In this document: piece after piece, positions 43,039-52,276 of the stretch
Layout: each line of letters begins with the position of its first letter
How positions within the stretch are numbered: the first letter of the stretch is position 1
NCBI RefSeq assembly: GCF_001806875.1
Contig: NZ_KV786211.1
Coordinates: 29,623 to 93,622, forward strand
Direction: 5' to 3'
DNA: 64,000 bases
DNA from: Corynebacterium sp. HMSC29G08
GTDB lineage: Bacteria > Actinomycetota > Actinomycetes > Mycobacteriales > Mycobacteriaceae
Made by a program: the position numbers and the translations under genes
The notes under the pieces: model-generated
Told to the model about the DNA's origin: nothing
Seen by the model: only the letters and a program-made list of their open reading frames with translations
Databases searched by the model: none

Positions 43039-45105
43039 ATGGCAGAAGCAACAGCAACGCAGATCTTGGAGTTTGAGCCGTTTGAGGTTCCCGCAGGCAC
43101 CCCTGTTGGTGCCGCAATGCGGGAGCTCAACCTGCCGAACAAGGGTGAGCAGGCCATCGTGGTCGTCCAGGATGTAGAGGGCAACCTTAAGGACCTGTCT
43201 TACGTGCCGGAGGAAACCGCGACGTTTACGCCGGTGCCAGCCAATACTGAGTTGGGCCGCTCCGTTATCCGTCACTCCTGTGCGCACGTACTTGCCCAGG
43301 CTGTCCAGGCCGAGTTCCCGGGCACCAAACTGGGCATTGGCCCCGCTATTAACGACGGCTTTTATTACGACTTCGACGTCGCCGAGCCGTTTACCCCTGA
43401 AGATCTGAAGACGCTTGAGCGTCGGATGAAAAAGATTATCAAACAAGGTCAGAAGTTCTCCCGCGGCGTGTTTGCTTCCCAGGAGAAAGCCGCTGAACGT
43501 CTGGCAGCCGAGCCCTACAAGCTTGAGCTGATCCAGGACAAGGGCAACGTGGACCCGGACTCGGACGAGGCCACCGAGGTAGGCGCTGGCGAGCTGACCT
43601 ACTACGACAACCTGAACCCACGTACGGGTGAGGTTGAGTGGTCTGACCTGTGCCGCGGCCCACACATTCCCACCACCAAGTACATCCCGGCGTTTTCGCT
43701 AACCCGCTCCTCGGCAGCATATTGGCGTGGTGATCAGAACAACGCTGGTCTGCAGCGCATCTACGGCACGGCCTGGGAGTCGACTGAGAAACTGGATGAG
43801 TACCTGACCATGCTGGCGGAGGCGGAGAAGCGTGACCACCGCCGCTTGGGCAATGAGATGGACTTGTTCTCTTTCCCAGATGAGGTTGGTTCCGGCCTGC
43901 CGGTGTTCCACCCAGATGGTGGCATTGTGCGCATGGTGATGGAGCAACACTCCCGCGAACGCCACGTGGCTGCTGGCTACTCCTTTGTAAACACCCCGCA
44001 CGTGACCAAGGGGGATCTGTTTAAGAAGTCGGGCCACCTGGATTGGTACGCCGAGGGTATGTTCCCGCCGATGAAACTGGACGGAGAGGTAGATGATGAA
44101 GGCAACGTGACCAAGCAGCCAGTTGACTACTACGTCAAGCCGATGAACTGCCCGATGCACAACCTCATCTTCGACTCCCGTGGCCGTTCCTACCGTGAGC
44201 TACCGCTGCGCCTGTTTGAGTTTGGCACTGTGTACCGCTACGAGAAGTCCGGCGTGGTGCACGGGCTGACCCGTGCCCGTGGCTTTACCCAGGACGACGC
44301 ACACATTTACTGCACCGAAGAGCAGTTGGAAGAAGAGCTGACCAGCGTGCTGGAATTCATCATCTCCTTGCTGCAGGACTACGGCCTGGATGACTTCTAC
44401 CTGGAACTATCCACCAAGGACCCAGAGAAGTACATCGGTGATGATGAGATCTGGGAGCGCTCCACCAACATCTTGCAGTCCGTGGCTGAGAAGTCCGGCC
44501 TAGAGCTGGTGCCGGATCCCGCCGGTGCGGCGTTCTACGGACCGAAGATTTCAGTGCAGGCACGCGACGCCATTGGCCGTACGTGGCAGATGTCTACCGT
44601 CCAGCTGGACTTCAACCTGCCGGAGCGCTTTGACCTGCAGTACACCTCTTCTGACGGGTCCAAGAAGCGCCCGGTGATGATCCACCGCGCACTGTTTGGC
44701 TCCATCGAGCGTTTCTTCGGCGTACTGCTAGAGCACTACGCTGGTGCTTTCCCAGCGTGGCTGGCTCCACACCAGGTGGTTGGTATTCCGGTTGCCGATT
44801 CTTTTGCGGACCACCTTGAGGGCGTTGTTAGCCAGCTTCGTGCCCGTGGCCTGCGCGCTGAAGTGGACCACTCGGATGACCGCATGCAGAAGAAGATCCG
44901 TACGCACACTACCGGCAAGGTGCCGTTCATGCTGCTCGCAGGCGAGCGTGATGTGGACGCGAACGCGGTGAGCTTCCGCTTCCTTGACGGCAGCCAAATC
45001 AATGGCGTACCGGTAGCAGAGGCCGTGGAACTGATCACCGCTTGGGTTGGTGAGAAGATCAACGATCAGCCGAACGAGGCCGCAATTGCAGCGCGACGCG
45101 GCTGA
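43039..45105 (+). CDS. thrS: Threonyl-tRNA synthetase
   Basis: Class II aminoacyl-tRNA synthetase of 688 residues. The N-terminal TGS domain (about 6-68) is followed by the editing domain with HSCAH (His79, His83), the catalytic core with the zinc Cys in KPMNCPMH (about 367-374), motif 2 TVYRYEKSG, and motif 3 with [10 protein letters not shown], then an anticodon-binding domain. I take ATG at 43039, preceded by AAAGGAG at about 11 bases; an ATG at 43000 would add 13 residues. Downstream genes overlap in series (HIT, pgsA1), giving the mycobacterial-type order thrS-HIT-pgsA-patA-pimA. I see no T-box leader. Confidence 0.97.
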   Translation: MAEATATQILEFEPFEVPAGTPVGAAMRELNLPNKGEQAIVVVQDVEGNLKDLSYVPEETATFTPVPANTELGRSVIRHSCAHVLAQAVQAEFPGTKLGIGPAINDGFYYDFDVAEPFTPEDLKTLERRMKKIIKQGQKFSRGVFASQEKAAERLAAEPYKLELIQDKGNVDPDSDEATEVGAGELTYYDNLNPRTGEVEWSDLCRGPHIPTTKYIPAFSLTRSSAAYWRGDQNNAGLQRIYGTAWESTEKLDEYLTMLAEAEKRDHRRLGNEMDLFSFPDEVGSGLPVFHPDGGIVRMVMEQHSRERHVAAGYSFVNTPHVTKGDLFKKSGHLDWYAEGMFPPMKLDGEVDDEGNVTKQPVDYYVKPMNCPMHNLIFDSRGRSYRELPLRLFEFGTVYRYEKSGVVHGLTRARGFTQDDAHIYCTEEQLEEELTSVLEFIISLLQDYGLDDFYLELSTKDPEKYIGDDEIWERSTNILQSVAEKSGLELVPDPAGAAFYGPKISVQARDAIGRTWQMSTVQLDFNLPERFDLQYTSSDGSKKRPVMIHRALFGSIERFFGVLLEHYAGAFPAWLAPHQVVGIPVADSFADHLEGVVSQLRARGLRAEVDHSDDRMQKKIRTHTTGKVPFMLLAGERDVDANAVSFRFLDGSQINGVPVAEAVELITAWVGEKINDQPNEAAIAARRG

Positions 45106-45703
45106 AAACCCGCCTTACGTTGACCAAGGCGCAGGCGACGAGGACCGCCTTGTGCGCCTCTGGGCACCGTATAGGTCGGCGTATATTGCGCGTCATGCGT
45201 CGGCAAGCAAGAAAAGCTCTGACCCTTTCTTGGACATTCCGCACATGGATGATGAAGATGGGCTGATTGTGGCGCGCGGTGAGCATGTGTACGCGGTGCT
45301 GAACCTGTACCCGTACAACTCTGGACACATGATGGTGGTTCCGTACCGCAAGGTGGCGGAGTTGGAAAACCTGACTGACGAGGAAACCGCAGAGCTTGGC
45401 GAGTTTGCCAAGCTGGCAGTGCGGACTTTGAAGCATGTGTCACGACCTGAAGCGATCAACGTAGGGCTCAACCTTGGGAAGGCTTCAGGTGGTTCGGTTG
45501 GTGACCACCTACATCTACACGTTGTGCCGCGGTGGTCCGGAGACAGTAACTTTATGACTGTCGTTGGCGGCACCAAAGTGTTGCCGCAGCTGCTGCGCGA
45601 TACCAGGCAGCTGCTTGCAGACGGCTGGACGGAAGTCGCATCAACCCCACAGACTTCACCGACCCTGTCGGACACACCCGAATCGGAGGCAGACAATGCT
45701 TAG
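45086..45703 (+). CDS. HIT-family protein, likely Ap4A phosphorylase
   Basis: A 205-residue histidine-triad protein. The triad is [10 protein letters not shown] (about 148-157), and the segments [21 protein letters not shown] and [12 protein letters not shown] are split but clear. It closely follows M. tuberculosis Rv2613c, characterised as a diadenosine tetraphosphate phosphorylase, so it probably degrades Ap4A made by aminoacyl-tRNA synthetases, fitting its place after thrS. The start is inferred as TTG at 45086 (GAGG upstream), 20 bases inside thrS; other starts upstream are possible. The end overlaps pgsA1 by eight bases. Confidence 0.88.
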   Translation: MQRDAAENPPYVDQGAGDEDRLVRLWAPYRSAYIARHASASKKSSDPFLDIPHMDDEDGLIVARGEHVYAVLNLYPYNSGHMMVVPYRKVAELENLTDEETAELGEFAKLAVRTLKHVSRPEAINVGLNLGKASGGSVGDHLHLHVVPRWSGDSNFMTVVGGTKVLPQLLRDTRQLLADGWTEVASTPQTSPTLSDTPESEADNA

Positions 45704-46331
45704 TGTGCATGGGCGCAAACCGGTACGACGTTTTGTGGAACCGGTAGCAAAAGCCCTGTTGGACGCCGGAGTGAGTGCGAATACAACCACGGTGGTTGGC
45801 GCCGTTGTCGCAGTGGCGTTATCCGCAGTGCTGATTCCTGCTGACTACTTGGTGGCCGCGGCAATCGCCATCGGGTTGTTTTCGGCCTTTGACATGGTTG
45901 ACGGTACGATGGCGCGCCTCAGCGGTGGGGGAACCGCCTATGGCGCCACATTGGATGCGAGCTGTGATCGTATTACAGACGGGGCACTGTTTGGCGCTAT
46001 CGCTATGTGGCTGATCTACGTGGACCACGCGCACCCAGCACACGTCGCAGCGTGTCTGGCGGTGCTAGTGCTAAGCCAAACCATCAGTTACATCAAGGCA
46101 CGTGCCGAGGCCGGCGGCATCAACATAGTCGGCGGTCTGGTGGAGCGGCCAGAGCGCCTGATTATAGCGCTGGTTGGCTTGGGTCTTGAAGGTTTCGGGG
46201 TACCGCACGCGGTAGAGATTGCCGTGTGGTTGCTACTGGTGGGATCCGTGATCACCGTGGTACAGCGCCTGAAGATTGCTGCGCGTGATCCGCGGGCGCG
46301 GGCTCCACTTGCACCACCGCCGGGAGCGTGA
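45696..46331 (+). CDS. pgsA1: Phosphatidylinositol phosphate synthase (CDP-alcohol phosphatidyltransferase)
   Basis: Membrane enzyme of 211 residues with about six helices that joins CDP-diacylglycerol and inositol 1-phosphate. The CDP-alcohol signature D-G-x2-A-R-x8-G-x3-D-x3-D is complete in VDGTMARLSGGG onward (Asp66, Asp69, Asp87, Asp91). The neighbours patA and pimA act on its product, so the role in phosphatidylinositol and PIM synthesis is secure. ATG at 45696 lies in the last codons of the HIT gene with CGGAGG upstream; patA starts seven bases after the stop. An inositol monophosphatase (suhB) elsewhere in the window may recycle inositol. Confidence 0.94.
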   Translation: MLSVHGRKPVRRFVEPVAKALLDAGVSANTTTVVGAVVAVALSAVLIPADYLVAAAIAIGLFSAFDMVDGTMARLSGGGTAYGATLDASCDRITDGALFGAIAMWLIYVDHAHPAHVAACLAVLVLSQTISYIKARAEAGGINIVGGLVERPERLIIALVGLGLEGFGVPHAVEIAVWLLLVGSVITVVQRLKIAARDPRARAPLAPPPGA

Positions 46332-46338
46332 GATGTAG

Positions 46339-47244
46339 ATGGGGGCTGAGAATCTTGTGGCCTACGGCTATTTGGCTGGATGGCGCCTCGTCGGGGCACT
46401 GCCGCGGAGCGTGACCTGGCCGCTGTTTCGCCTCGGCGCCGACCGAGTCAGTGCTAACGGCCGCGGTATGGAACAGCTTCGCCGCAACCTCAGCCGCGTG
46501 GTGGGCCCGAAGCATGTCACACGTGCGCTTGTCCGCGACGCGATGCGTTCCTACGCCCGCTACTGGCTGGAGGCGTTTCGCCTGCCACGCATTGCCGCAG
46601 ACGATGCGCTGCTAGATCGCTACAGCGCAGGCGTTGAGGGGCTCGAACATCTGGAAGCAGCACTGGCTAAAGGCAGAGGCGTTGTGCTGACGTTGCCGCA
46701 CTCCGGAAACTGGGACTTTGCGGGGCTATTTCTTACTCGCAATTACGGTACGTTCACCACCGTTGCTGAGCGCGTCAAGCCTGAGGTTTTGTTTGACGCC
46801 TTTGTGGAGTATCGCCAGTCTTTAGGCTTCGAGGTAGTGCCACTGACGGGCGGACCGGTCGCTCCGTTTACGCGCCTTAAAGAAGTGCTGGAAGCTGGCG
46901 GAATCGTGTGCTTGATGGGGGAGCGTGATTTTTCTGGCCGCGGGGTGCCGGTGTCCTTCTTCGGTGAGGAGACGACGTTTCCGGTCGGGCCTGCAAAGCT
47001 GGCACTGGACACGGACGCAGAGCTTCTCGTTGCCCACTCCTGGTTCACCGACGGTGTGCGTGGCGAAGGCGGGTGGGGGTTGAAAGTGGACCCACCGATT
47101 GTCGTGGACAGTCTTGAGGAGACAACCCAGCGCGTCGCTGACCGCTTCGCAGTAAACATCGCCACCCATCCAGCGGATTGGCACATGCTACAGCCGCTGT
47201 GGCCGGCGGATAAAGAACGCAGACGGAAACGGGAGGGGAGCTAG
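46339..47244 (+). CDS. patA: Phosphatidylinositol mannoside acyltransferase PatA
   Basis: Membrane-associated lysophospholipid-type acyltransferase of 301 residues that acylates the 6-position of the mannose of PIM1/PIM2. The catalytic HX4D motif is HSGNWD (121-126); a second conserved motif is MGERDFSGRG (about 194-203), with Glu as the likely third active-site residue. The N-terminal amphipathic/hydrophobic stretch (about 4-30) should contact the inner leaflet. ATG at 46339 is seven bases after pgsA1. pimA starts three bases after its stop. The gene order matches M. tuberculosis Rv2612c-Rv2611c-Rv2610c. Confidence 0.93.
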   Translation: MGAENLVAYGYLAGWRLVGALPRSVTWPLFRLGADRVSANGRGMEQLRRNLSRVVGPKHVTRALVRDAMRSYARYWLEAFRLPRIAADDALLDRYSAGVEGLEHLEAALAKGRGVVLTLPHSGNWDFAGLFLTRNYGTFTTVAERVKPEVLFDAFVEYRQSLGFEVVPLTGGPVAPFTRLKEVLEAGGIVCLMGERDFSGRGVPVSFFGEETTFPVGPAKLALDTDAELLVAHSWFTDGVRGEGGWGLKVDPPIVVDSLEETTQRVADRFAVNIATHPADWHMLQPLWPADKERRRKREGS

Positions 47245-47246
47245 AC

Positions 47247-48350
47247 ATGCGCATTGGCATGGTGTGTCCCTACTCCTTTGATGAGCCTGGTGGCGTGCAG
47301 GCGCACGTGTTGGACCTGGCACATGCACTGCGTGTCCGTGGCCACGAGGTGCGCGTTCTCGGTCCTGCCTCTGCGGACACCGAGCTGCCCAGCTTTGTTA
47401 CCCGCGGCGGTGCCGCTGTCGCCGTGCCCTATAACGGTTCTGTTGCCAGGCTTTCGCTTGGCCCACATATGCGACGGGTAACCCGACAATTCATTGAACA
47501 GGGTGAGTTCGATGTCCTGCACGTTCACGAGCCGAATGCTACGAGCTTTTCGCTGGCAGCGCTGCGTTACGCTGATGGCCCAATCGTGGCTACCTACCAC
47601 GCGTCGGCGGTATCTTCGGTGGCGCTGAAAGCTGCGCTGCCAGTCCTTCGTGCCAACTTGGAGAAGATCAGCGGCGGTATTGCTGTTTCCGAGATGGCTC
47701 GGCGTTGGCAGGTGGAGCAGGTAGGCACAGACCCGGTTGTGATTCCCAACGGTGTAGATACCTCACGCTTCACGGAGCACTGCGGCGAGCCAAATTTGTC
47801 GCATGATGTTGAGATTGTCTTTCTTGGCAGGCTGGATGAGCCGAGGAAGGGGTTGGAGGTGTTGCTCGCGGGCGTCGATAAGCTACAAAGCTCTGAAGGC
47901 TCGGTACGTGTGACGGTGATGGGTGGCGGGGCCGAGCGCTCACACCCAGGGGTGGAGTTTTTGGGCCGCGTGAGTGAGGAAGAAAAGGCCCAAGTGTTGG
48001 GGCGAGCCGACATATACGTAGCACCGAACACGGGCGGGGAGTCCTTCGGCATTGTCCTAGTTGAGGCCATGGCGGCGGGCTGTGCGGTGGTAGCCAGTGA
48101 CCTTGAGGCCTTCGCTGCAGTGGTTGATGCACAAAGCGACACGCCTGCTGGCCTGCTGTTTCCTGTCGGAGATGCCGACGGCTTGGCGAGGCAGGTCCAG
48201 CTACTTATTGGCAACCCACGCACCCGCAACACACTCATCAGCGCTGGCAAACGCCGTGCAGCGCTCTACGACTGGGAGCGAGTAGCCAGCCAAGTACTGA
48301 CCGTGTACGAAACGGTTGCCACAGGACAGAAAGTGACGGTAGCCAAGTGA
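47247..48350 (+). CDS. pimA: Phosphatidylinositol alpha-mannosyltransferase PimA
   Basis: GT4-family GT-B enzyme of 367 residues, adding the first mannose from GDP-mannose to phosphatidylinositol on the cytoplasmic face. The N-terminal acceptor loop PGGVQAHV (about 12-19), HVHEPN (about 93-98) and the donor-site segment GESFGIVLVEAMAAG with the conserved Glu pair (about 263-277) are present. The basic amphipathic helix near VPYNGSVARL is where PimA contacts the membrane. ATG at 47247 is three bases after patA; the next gene overlaps its stop by four bases. Part of the PIM/LM/LAM pathway. Confidence 0.95.
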   Translation: MRIGMVCPYSFDEPGGVQAHVLDLAHALRVRGHEVRVLGPASADTELPSFVTRGGAAVAVPYNGSVARLSLGPHMRRVTRQFIEQGEFDVLHVHEPNATSFSLAALRYADGPIVATYHASAVSSVALKAALPVLRANLEKISGGIAVSEMARRWQVEQVGTDPVVIPNGVDTSRFTEHCGEPNLSHDVEIVFLGRLDEPRKGLEVLLAGVDKLQSSEGSVRVTVMGGGAERSHPGVEFLGRVSEEEKAQVLGRADIYVAPNTGGESFGIVLVEAMAAGCAVVASDLEAFAAVVDAQSDTPAGLLFPVGDADGLARQVQLLIGNPRTRNTLISAGKRRAALYDWERVASQVLTVYETVATGQKVTVAK

Positions 48351-48793
48351 GCACCACCGTGATTTGGGTTGTCGTGGCGATTCTGCTCACGCTATTTGCT
48401 GCGTGGGCTTATTTCACCGCGCGCCGGTTGGACCGGCTGCACATTCGCTTGGACCGCTCACGTGCGGCACTGCAAGCAGCGCTGGATCGACGCTGCGCCG
48501 TGATTGCCGTGACGTGTCCAGAGTTAGCCGCCGATGCCCACGCTGTCGAAGAGATTCGGATGAGTGCGAAAGACCTTGCCAGCCGTCTGGATGCGGAAGT
48601 GGCGCTACGCCCGCGGCTTGTCGGATGCGAGGGCACGGAACTACAGGATGCAGATACCCGCGTCCTGCTTGCCCTGCGCTTTTACAACGATGCCGTAGCT
48701 GATGCCCGTGCTCTTCGCTTGCGTCCTGTGGTACGCACGATGCGTCTGGGCGGCACGGCTGCGCTTCCGGAATACGCTGCGCTGCCGCTGTAG
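48347..48793 (+). CDS. Small membrane-anchored protein of unknown function (LemA-like segment)
   Basis: A 148-residue protein with one N-terminal membrane helix (about 3-24) and a helical soluble region. The RLDRSRAALQAALDRRCAVI stretch resembles the first repeat of LemA-type helical proteins and the equivalent part of the actinobacterial gene that follows pimA (Rv2609c position), which is usually longer and carries a further domain absent here. I recognise no catalytic residues. GTG at 48347 overlaps the pimA stop (GTGA), so it is coupled to the PIM genes and probably acts at the membrane. The tesB promoter overlaps its stop. Confidence 0.65.
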   Translation: MSTTVIWVVVAILLTLFAAWAYFTARRLDRLHIRLDRSRAALQAALDRRCAVIAVTCPELAADAHAVEEIRMSAKDLASRLDAEVALRPRLVGCEGTELQDADTRVLLALRFYNDAVADARALRLRPVVRTMRLGGTAALPEYAALPL

Positions 48794-48796
48794 GCT
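48791..48796 (+). promoter_or_regulatory. -10 element of a probable leaderless tesB transcript
   Basis: TAGGCT overlaps the stop codon of the preceding gene and ends eight bases before the ATG at 48805, with no ribosome site between. Confidence 0.5.
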
Positions 48797-48804
48797 TGCC
48801 TGTC

Positions 48805-49665
48805 ATGGAAAGCATCCGCGAGTTAGAGCGAGTCTTAACACTCAAGCAGCTTGGACCAACCACGTTTGAAGGCCCTGCGATGAATGCCTTGGTATTTGTT
48901 CGCATGTTTGGTGGACACCTCGCAGCCCAAGCGCTTGCAGCGGCAAGCGCAACTATTGGGGAAGACAAATACGTGCATTCGTTGCACAGTTACTTCCTGC
49001 GGCCTGCTGATGCTGACTTGCCCGTGCGCTACGAGGTACTCCCGCTTCGCGACGGCCGCAGCTACGCCCTACGCACCGTCCAGGCTTACCAAGGCGAGAA
49101 GCTGTGCTTTGTGTTGAGCGCAAGCTTCCACCACAGCTTGGACGAAGGTCCTGAGCACGCAGAGAAAATGCCGGATGTTCCATGTCCAGAAACGATCGCA
49201 CCTGGCGGGAAGATCCCGAGCGGGGTGCCGGACGCGGAAAAAGAGTTCCACGAGTGGGACATCCGCGACGTCCCTCTCGAAGACAACGCGCAAGATGCGA
49301 CCACGGTCAGCGGCCGGAGCCTGTGGTTTCGTTACCGTCACCCGCTGCCTGATACCGACGTTTTTCACGCCCAGGCACTGACGTATCTGACGGACATGAC
49401 GCTGCTGTACACCTCCTTGCAGGCGCACCCGGAGGCGAAGGTGCAGTTGGCGTCATTGGACCACAACATGTGGTTCTTGCGCCCAGTTCGGGTTGATGAT
49501 TGGTTGCTTTACCGGCAGTCATCACCATCGGCGGGCAGTGGAAGAGCGTTGACGCAGGGCAAGATTTTTGATTCTGCCGGCAACCTGGTCGCGCTGATTG
49601 TCCAAGAGGGCCTGGCACGCAATCTTCGAGACGGCGCAACCCAGGTCCCAATGCGCAGCAACTAA
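48805..49665 (+). CDS. tesB: Acyl-CoA thioesterase II (TesB family)
   Basis: Double hot-dog thioesterase of 286 residues that hydrolyses medium- and long-chain acyl-CoA. The N-terminal half has GGHLAAQALAAASAT (about 34-48) and the FLRPADADLPVRYEV segment; the C-terminal half has a YLTDMTLLYTS motif (about 193-203) containing the catalytic Asp and SLDHNMWFLRPVR with the second hot-dog strand. It corresponds to the tesB2 gene found between the PIM genes and yebC in mycobacteria. ATG at 48805 follows TAGGCT by eight bases, suggesting a leaderless mRNA. A 13-bp tandem repeat follows the stop. Confidence 0.92.
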   Translation: MESIRELERVLTLKQLGPTTFEGPAMNALVFVRMFGGHLAAQALAAASATIGEDKYVHSLHSYFLRPADADLPVRYEVLPLRDGRSYALRTVQAYQGEKLCFVLSASFHHSLDEGPEHAEKMPDVPCPETIAPGGKIPSGVPDAEKEFHEWDIRDVPLEDNAQDATTVSGRSLWFRYRHPLPDTDVFHAQALTYLTDMTLLYTSLQAHPEAKVQLASLDHNMWFLRPVRVDDWLLYRQSSPSAGSGRALTQGKIFDSAGNLVALIVQEGLARNLRDGATQVPMRSN

Positions 49666-49675
49666 TCGCTGCCAG

Positions 49676-49701
49676 TGATTAGTGCCGGTGTTTAGTGCCG
49701 G
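49676..49701. repeat. 13-bp tandem duplication after tesB
   Basis: TGATTAGTGCCGG (49676-49688) and TGTTTAGTGCCGG (49689-49701) are adjacent and differ at one position. They begin 11 bases after the tesB stop and each copy contains TTAG. Confidence 0.9.
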
Positions 49702-49734
49702 GTGATCCGTAGCTAGTCAGAATTGGCTGCAGCG

Positions 49735-49740
49735 TATACT
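49735..49740 (+). promoter_or_regulatory. Candidate -10 of the yebC promoter
   Basis: TATACT is a near-perfect -10 and would give a leader of about 35 bases with AAAAGGGG before the yebC ATG. No -35 is clear. Confidence 0.5.
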
Positions 49741-49782
49741 GGCATGCCGAAAACAAAACTTCCGAGCGAAAAGGGGTGCGCG

Positions 49783-50535
49783 ATGGCAGGCCATTCAAAG
49801 TGGGCTACTACCAAGCACAAGAAGGCAGCAAATGACGCGAAGCGTTCCAAGCTGTGGGCGAAGCTGATTAAAGACATTGAGGTAGCAGCCCGTACGGGCG
49901 GTGGCGACCCGGCTGCGAACCCGACGCTGGATGACATGATCCGCAAGGCCAAGAAGGCCTCCGTGCCCAACGACAACATCGAGCGCGCACGTAAGCGTGG
50001 TTCTGGCGAGATTGCTGGCGGCTCTAACTATGAGACTGTGATGTATGAGGGCTACGGCACCAACGGTGTTGCCGTGCTGATTGAGTGCTTGACGGACAAC
50101 CGCAACCGTGCGGCAACCGAGGTGCGCACCGCCATGACCAAAAATGGCGGCAACCTGGGTGAGTCCGGTTCTGTTGGCTACATGTTTGAGCGCACCGGCA
50201 TTGTCACCATCCAAAAGGGCGAGCTGACTGAAGACGATGTGCTGATGGCCGTCCTGGACGCTGGCGCTGAGGAAGTTAATGACTTGGGTGAGCTGTTTGA
50301 GATCACCTGCCAGCCGACCGACCTGCCGGCAGTGCGTGAGGCACTAGCTGCTGAGGGCATTGAGGTCGAGGATTCAGAGCAGGAGTTCCGCGCTGACGTT
50401 GAGGTTGACCTGGATCTTGAGGGCGCAAAGAAGATGATGAAGCTCATCGACGCGCTCGAAGAGTCTGATGATGTGCAAAACGTCTACACCAATATGAACA
50501 TCTCGGACGAGGTAGCTGAGCAGCTGGAGGATTAG
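49783..50535 (+). CDS. yebC: YebC/PmpR family protein (TACO1-like)
   Basis: A 250-residue protein of the YebC family, long annotated as a transcription regulator and more recently linked to translation of proline-rich stretches on the ribosome. The N-terminus [24 protein letters not shown] sequence, the [20 protein letters not shown] block and the DVQNVYTN end are diagnostic. ATG at 49783 has AAAAGGGG upstream; an upstream frame extension has no support. In mycobacteria yebC is upstream of ruvC; here a decayed gene and a small open frame separate it from ruvC. Confidence 0.96.
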   Translation: MAGHSKWATTKHKKAANDAKRSKLWAKLIKDIEVAARTGGGDPAANPTLDDMIRKAKKASVPNDNIERARKRGSGEIAGGSNYETVMYEGYGTNGVAVLIECLTDNRNRAATEVRTAMTKNGGNLGESGSVGYMFERTGIVTIQKGELTEDDVLMAVLDAGAEEVNDLGELFEITCQPTDLPAVREALAAEGIEVEDSEQEFRADVEVDLDLEGAKKMMKLIDALEESDDVQNVYTNMNISDEVAEQLED

Positions 50536-50536
50536 T

Positions 50537-50890
50537 CTGAACAAGCGGGGGACAGTCGTACTCTCGGCGTGCGTTTTGGCCGCAGGTGCGCTGCTGCCCG
50601 TAAAGCCCGGTTTTCACACGCATTGCGGAATCTGAGCCCGGCTCGGGCACTGATGGTGCCGATGATTCGGCCGATGCTGATGACGCAGAGCCGCGACAGG
50701 AAGCTGGTCCTGTTTCGCGCCGGTCGATGCAGGAGCTTTGGTTGGTAACCAGCAGCGCAGCTGGCCTGGTGGGGTAGATGATTCCGTACACGCGGAGCTA
50801 GGGACAGTGAATCCCGATGTCTTCTTGGGACGCCCTGCGCACACGCCGATACCTCGCGGCTATGAACACGGTAGCGTTCCACCCAAATAG
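50537..50890 (+). pseudogene. Decayed gene of a putative exported protein between yebC and ruvC
   Basis: No intact gene is present for about 330 bases after yebC, but coding remnants are readable. GGAGGA (50526-50531) precedes CTG at 50537, and the frame from there reads LNKRGTVVLSACVLAAGALL, a signal-peptide or lipoprotein N-terminus. The frame then shifts (near 50610) to an acidic, Ala/Asp/Gly-rich linker ending VTSSAAGLVG at a stop (50775-50777), and shifts back to a segment GVDDSVHAELGTVNPDVFLG and onward to a stop at 50888-50890. A lost start codon (ATG to CTG) plus at least two frameshifts indicate decay. The original function is not recognisable. Confidence 0.55.
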
Positions 50891-51122
50891 TGGTGATGAG
50901 ATAGCCGCAGAATCGTATGAGCAACTGGCCAAGTCTTCAGCGTTGGCGAAGCAGCTGCGTGAAGAGGGCGGGCATGAAAACCCCGAACATTACGCATCGC
51001 CACGTTTCCTCACAATGCCTGCGCCGGTGGCGTACAAAATCCTGCAGTGTGAAAAGGACTACGTTCACTTCCAGCACGACCGACACGATCTGGATGGCTT
51101 TACGTACATCGACTACGTCTAA
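50862..51122 (+). CDS. Small hypothetical protein upstream of ruvC
   Basis: An open frame of 86 codons starting ATG at 50862, with no ribosome site and overlapping the end of the decayed gene in another frame. The predicted protein is hydrophilic and contains YEQLAKSSALAKQLREEGG and KILQCEKDYVHFQHDRHD; I recognise no family. Its third-position GC preference is reasonable, so it may be real, or it may be the last exon-like fragment of the decayed gene, since it is in the same frame as the middle remnant. The stop lies 23 bases before ruvC. Confidence 0.45.
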   Translation: MNTVAFHPNSGDEIAAESYEQLAKSSALAKQLREEGGHENPEHYASPRFLTMPAPVAYKILQCEKDYVHFQHDRHDLDGFTYIDYV

Positions 51123-51134
51123 TCCACATGTGGT

Positions 51135-51148
51135 AGAACATACGTGTG
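51135..51148 (+). promoter_or_regulatory. Candidate LexA (SOS) box at ruvC
   Basis: AGAACATACGTGTG matches 12 of 14 positions of CGAACRNRYGTTYG. It overlaps the GTG start codon of ruvC (51146), so LexA would block both promoter clearance and an apparently leaderless or very short leader. A perfect palindrome CCACATGTGG (51124-51133) lies just upstream. Confidence 0.6.
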
Positions 51149-51661
51149 GTGAATCTTGAAGGGCTTCGTGTGATGGGCATTGACCCCGGGCTGACCCGTT
51201 GTGGTCTGTCCGTGGTCCAAGCCGGACGCGGTCGGCAGATACTGCCAGTAGCGGTGGGGGTTGCACGCACACCTTCGGATGCGGATTTGGCGGAGCGTTT
51301 GCTTCGCTTGTCCCGAGCAGTGGGGGAATGGATGGATGATTACCGCCCAGATGTTGTTGCCATGGAACGGGTTTTTGAACGCGGCAATGTGTCTACCGTA
51401 ATGCACACTGCTCACGCAGTGGGTGTGCTTGTGCTGGCCGCTGCAGAGCGGGGGATTCCAGTGCATCAGTACACGCCTTCAGAGGTAAAAAAGGCTGTTT
51501 CTGGCAATGGCCGTGCGGACAAGAAACAGATGACCAACATGATCACCCGTATCTTGGGATTGAGTGAGGCACCGAAGCCTGCGGATGCAGCGGATGCGCT
51601 TGCCATTGCCGTGTGCCACTGCTGGCGCGCGCCCCTAATTGAAAGGATGTCTACGGCATGA
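51146..51661 (+). CDS. ruvC: Holliday junction resolvase RuvC
   Basis: Endonuclease of 171 residues that cuts Holliday junctions brought by RuvAB. The acidic active site is visible: Asp13 in [11 protein letters not shown], Glu in [10 protein letters not shown] (about 74), and the Asp pair in [14 protein letters not shown] (about 146-149). GTG at 51146 or the adjacent GTG at 51149 is the start. The ATG of ruvA overlaps its stop (ATGA). A candidate SOS box overlaps the start, in agreement with DNA-damage control of ruvCAB. Confidence 0.97.
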   Translation: MVNLEGLRVMGIDPGLTRCGLSVVQAGRGRQILPVAVGVARTPSDADLAERLLRLSRAVGEWMDDYRPDVVAMERVFERGNVSTVMHTAHAVGVLVLAAAERGIPVHQYTPSEVKKAVSGNGRADKKQMTNMITRILGLSEAPKPADAADALAIAVCHCWRAPLIERMSTA

Positions 51662-52272
51662 TTGATTCCCTCAATGGTGAGGTTATTGCGATTGGGCTTG
51701 ACCACGCGGTAATTGAATGCTCCGGGGTTGGCTACCGTTTCCTGGCTACGCCGCCAACGCTTGGGGGGCTCCAGTGCGGAGAGAATCGTCGTGTGCTGAC
51801 TTCAATGGTTGTGAAAGATGATGGCGTGACGCTATACGGTTTTGCCGATGCCGATGCGCGCACGATTTTTCACAAGCTGCAGACAGTGACGGGACTGGGC
51901 CCGAAGCTGGCGCTTGCCGCGCTTGCTGTTTTTCAACCGCGTGAATTGGCCAGCCACATCGCGGCTGGTGATGCCAAGGCCCTGCAGACTATCCCCGGTG
52001 TGGGCAAAAAGATGGCTGATCGCATGGTTTTGGAACTCAAGGACAAGCTAGAAGGTTTTGCCGTCGCGCCGGCGCAGGATCAGGCACCTAGTGCTGTTGG
52101 TAGTGCGGTTGGCACGTCGTTTGCTTCCGAGCAGGTCGTTGAGGCGCTTGTTGGTTTGGGCTTTGCCGAGAGGTCCGCACGCCCAGTGGTCGAGGTGTTG
52201 CAGGCGGAGCAGCCTGAGATCGCTCAAAGTGCACTGCTTCGCGCGGCGTTGACGCAGCTTGGAAAGAAGTAG
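51658..52272 (+). CDS. ruvA: Holliday junction DNA helicase subunit RuvA
   Basis: Junction-binding tetramer subunit of 204 residues. Domain I is an OB fold (about 1-62, [13 protein letters not shown]). Domain II has two helix-hairpin-helix motifs, [12 protein letters not shown] (about 77-88) and [13 protein letters not shown] (about 112-124). A flexible linker precedes domain III (about 155-204), which contacts RuvB. ATG at 51658 overlaps the ruvC stop by four bases. ruvB starts within five bases of the stop. Confidence 0.97.
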   Translation: MIDSLNGEVIAIGLDHAVIECSGVGYRFLATPPTLGGLQCGENRRVLTSMVVKDDGVTLYGFADADARTIFHKLQTVTGLGPKLALAALAVFQPRELASHIAAGDAKALQTIPGVGKKMADRMVLELKDKLEGFAVAPAQDQAPSAVGSAVGTSFASEQVVEALVGLGFAERSARPVVEVLQAEQPEIAQSALLRAALTQLGKK

Positions 52273-52276
52273 GGCT

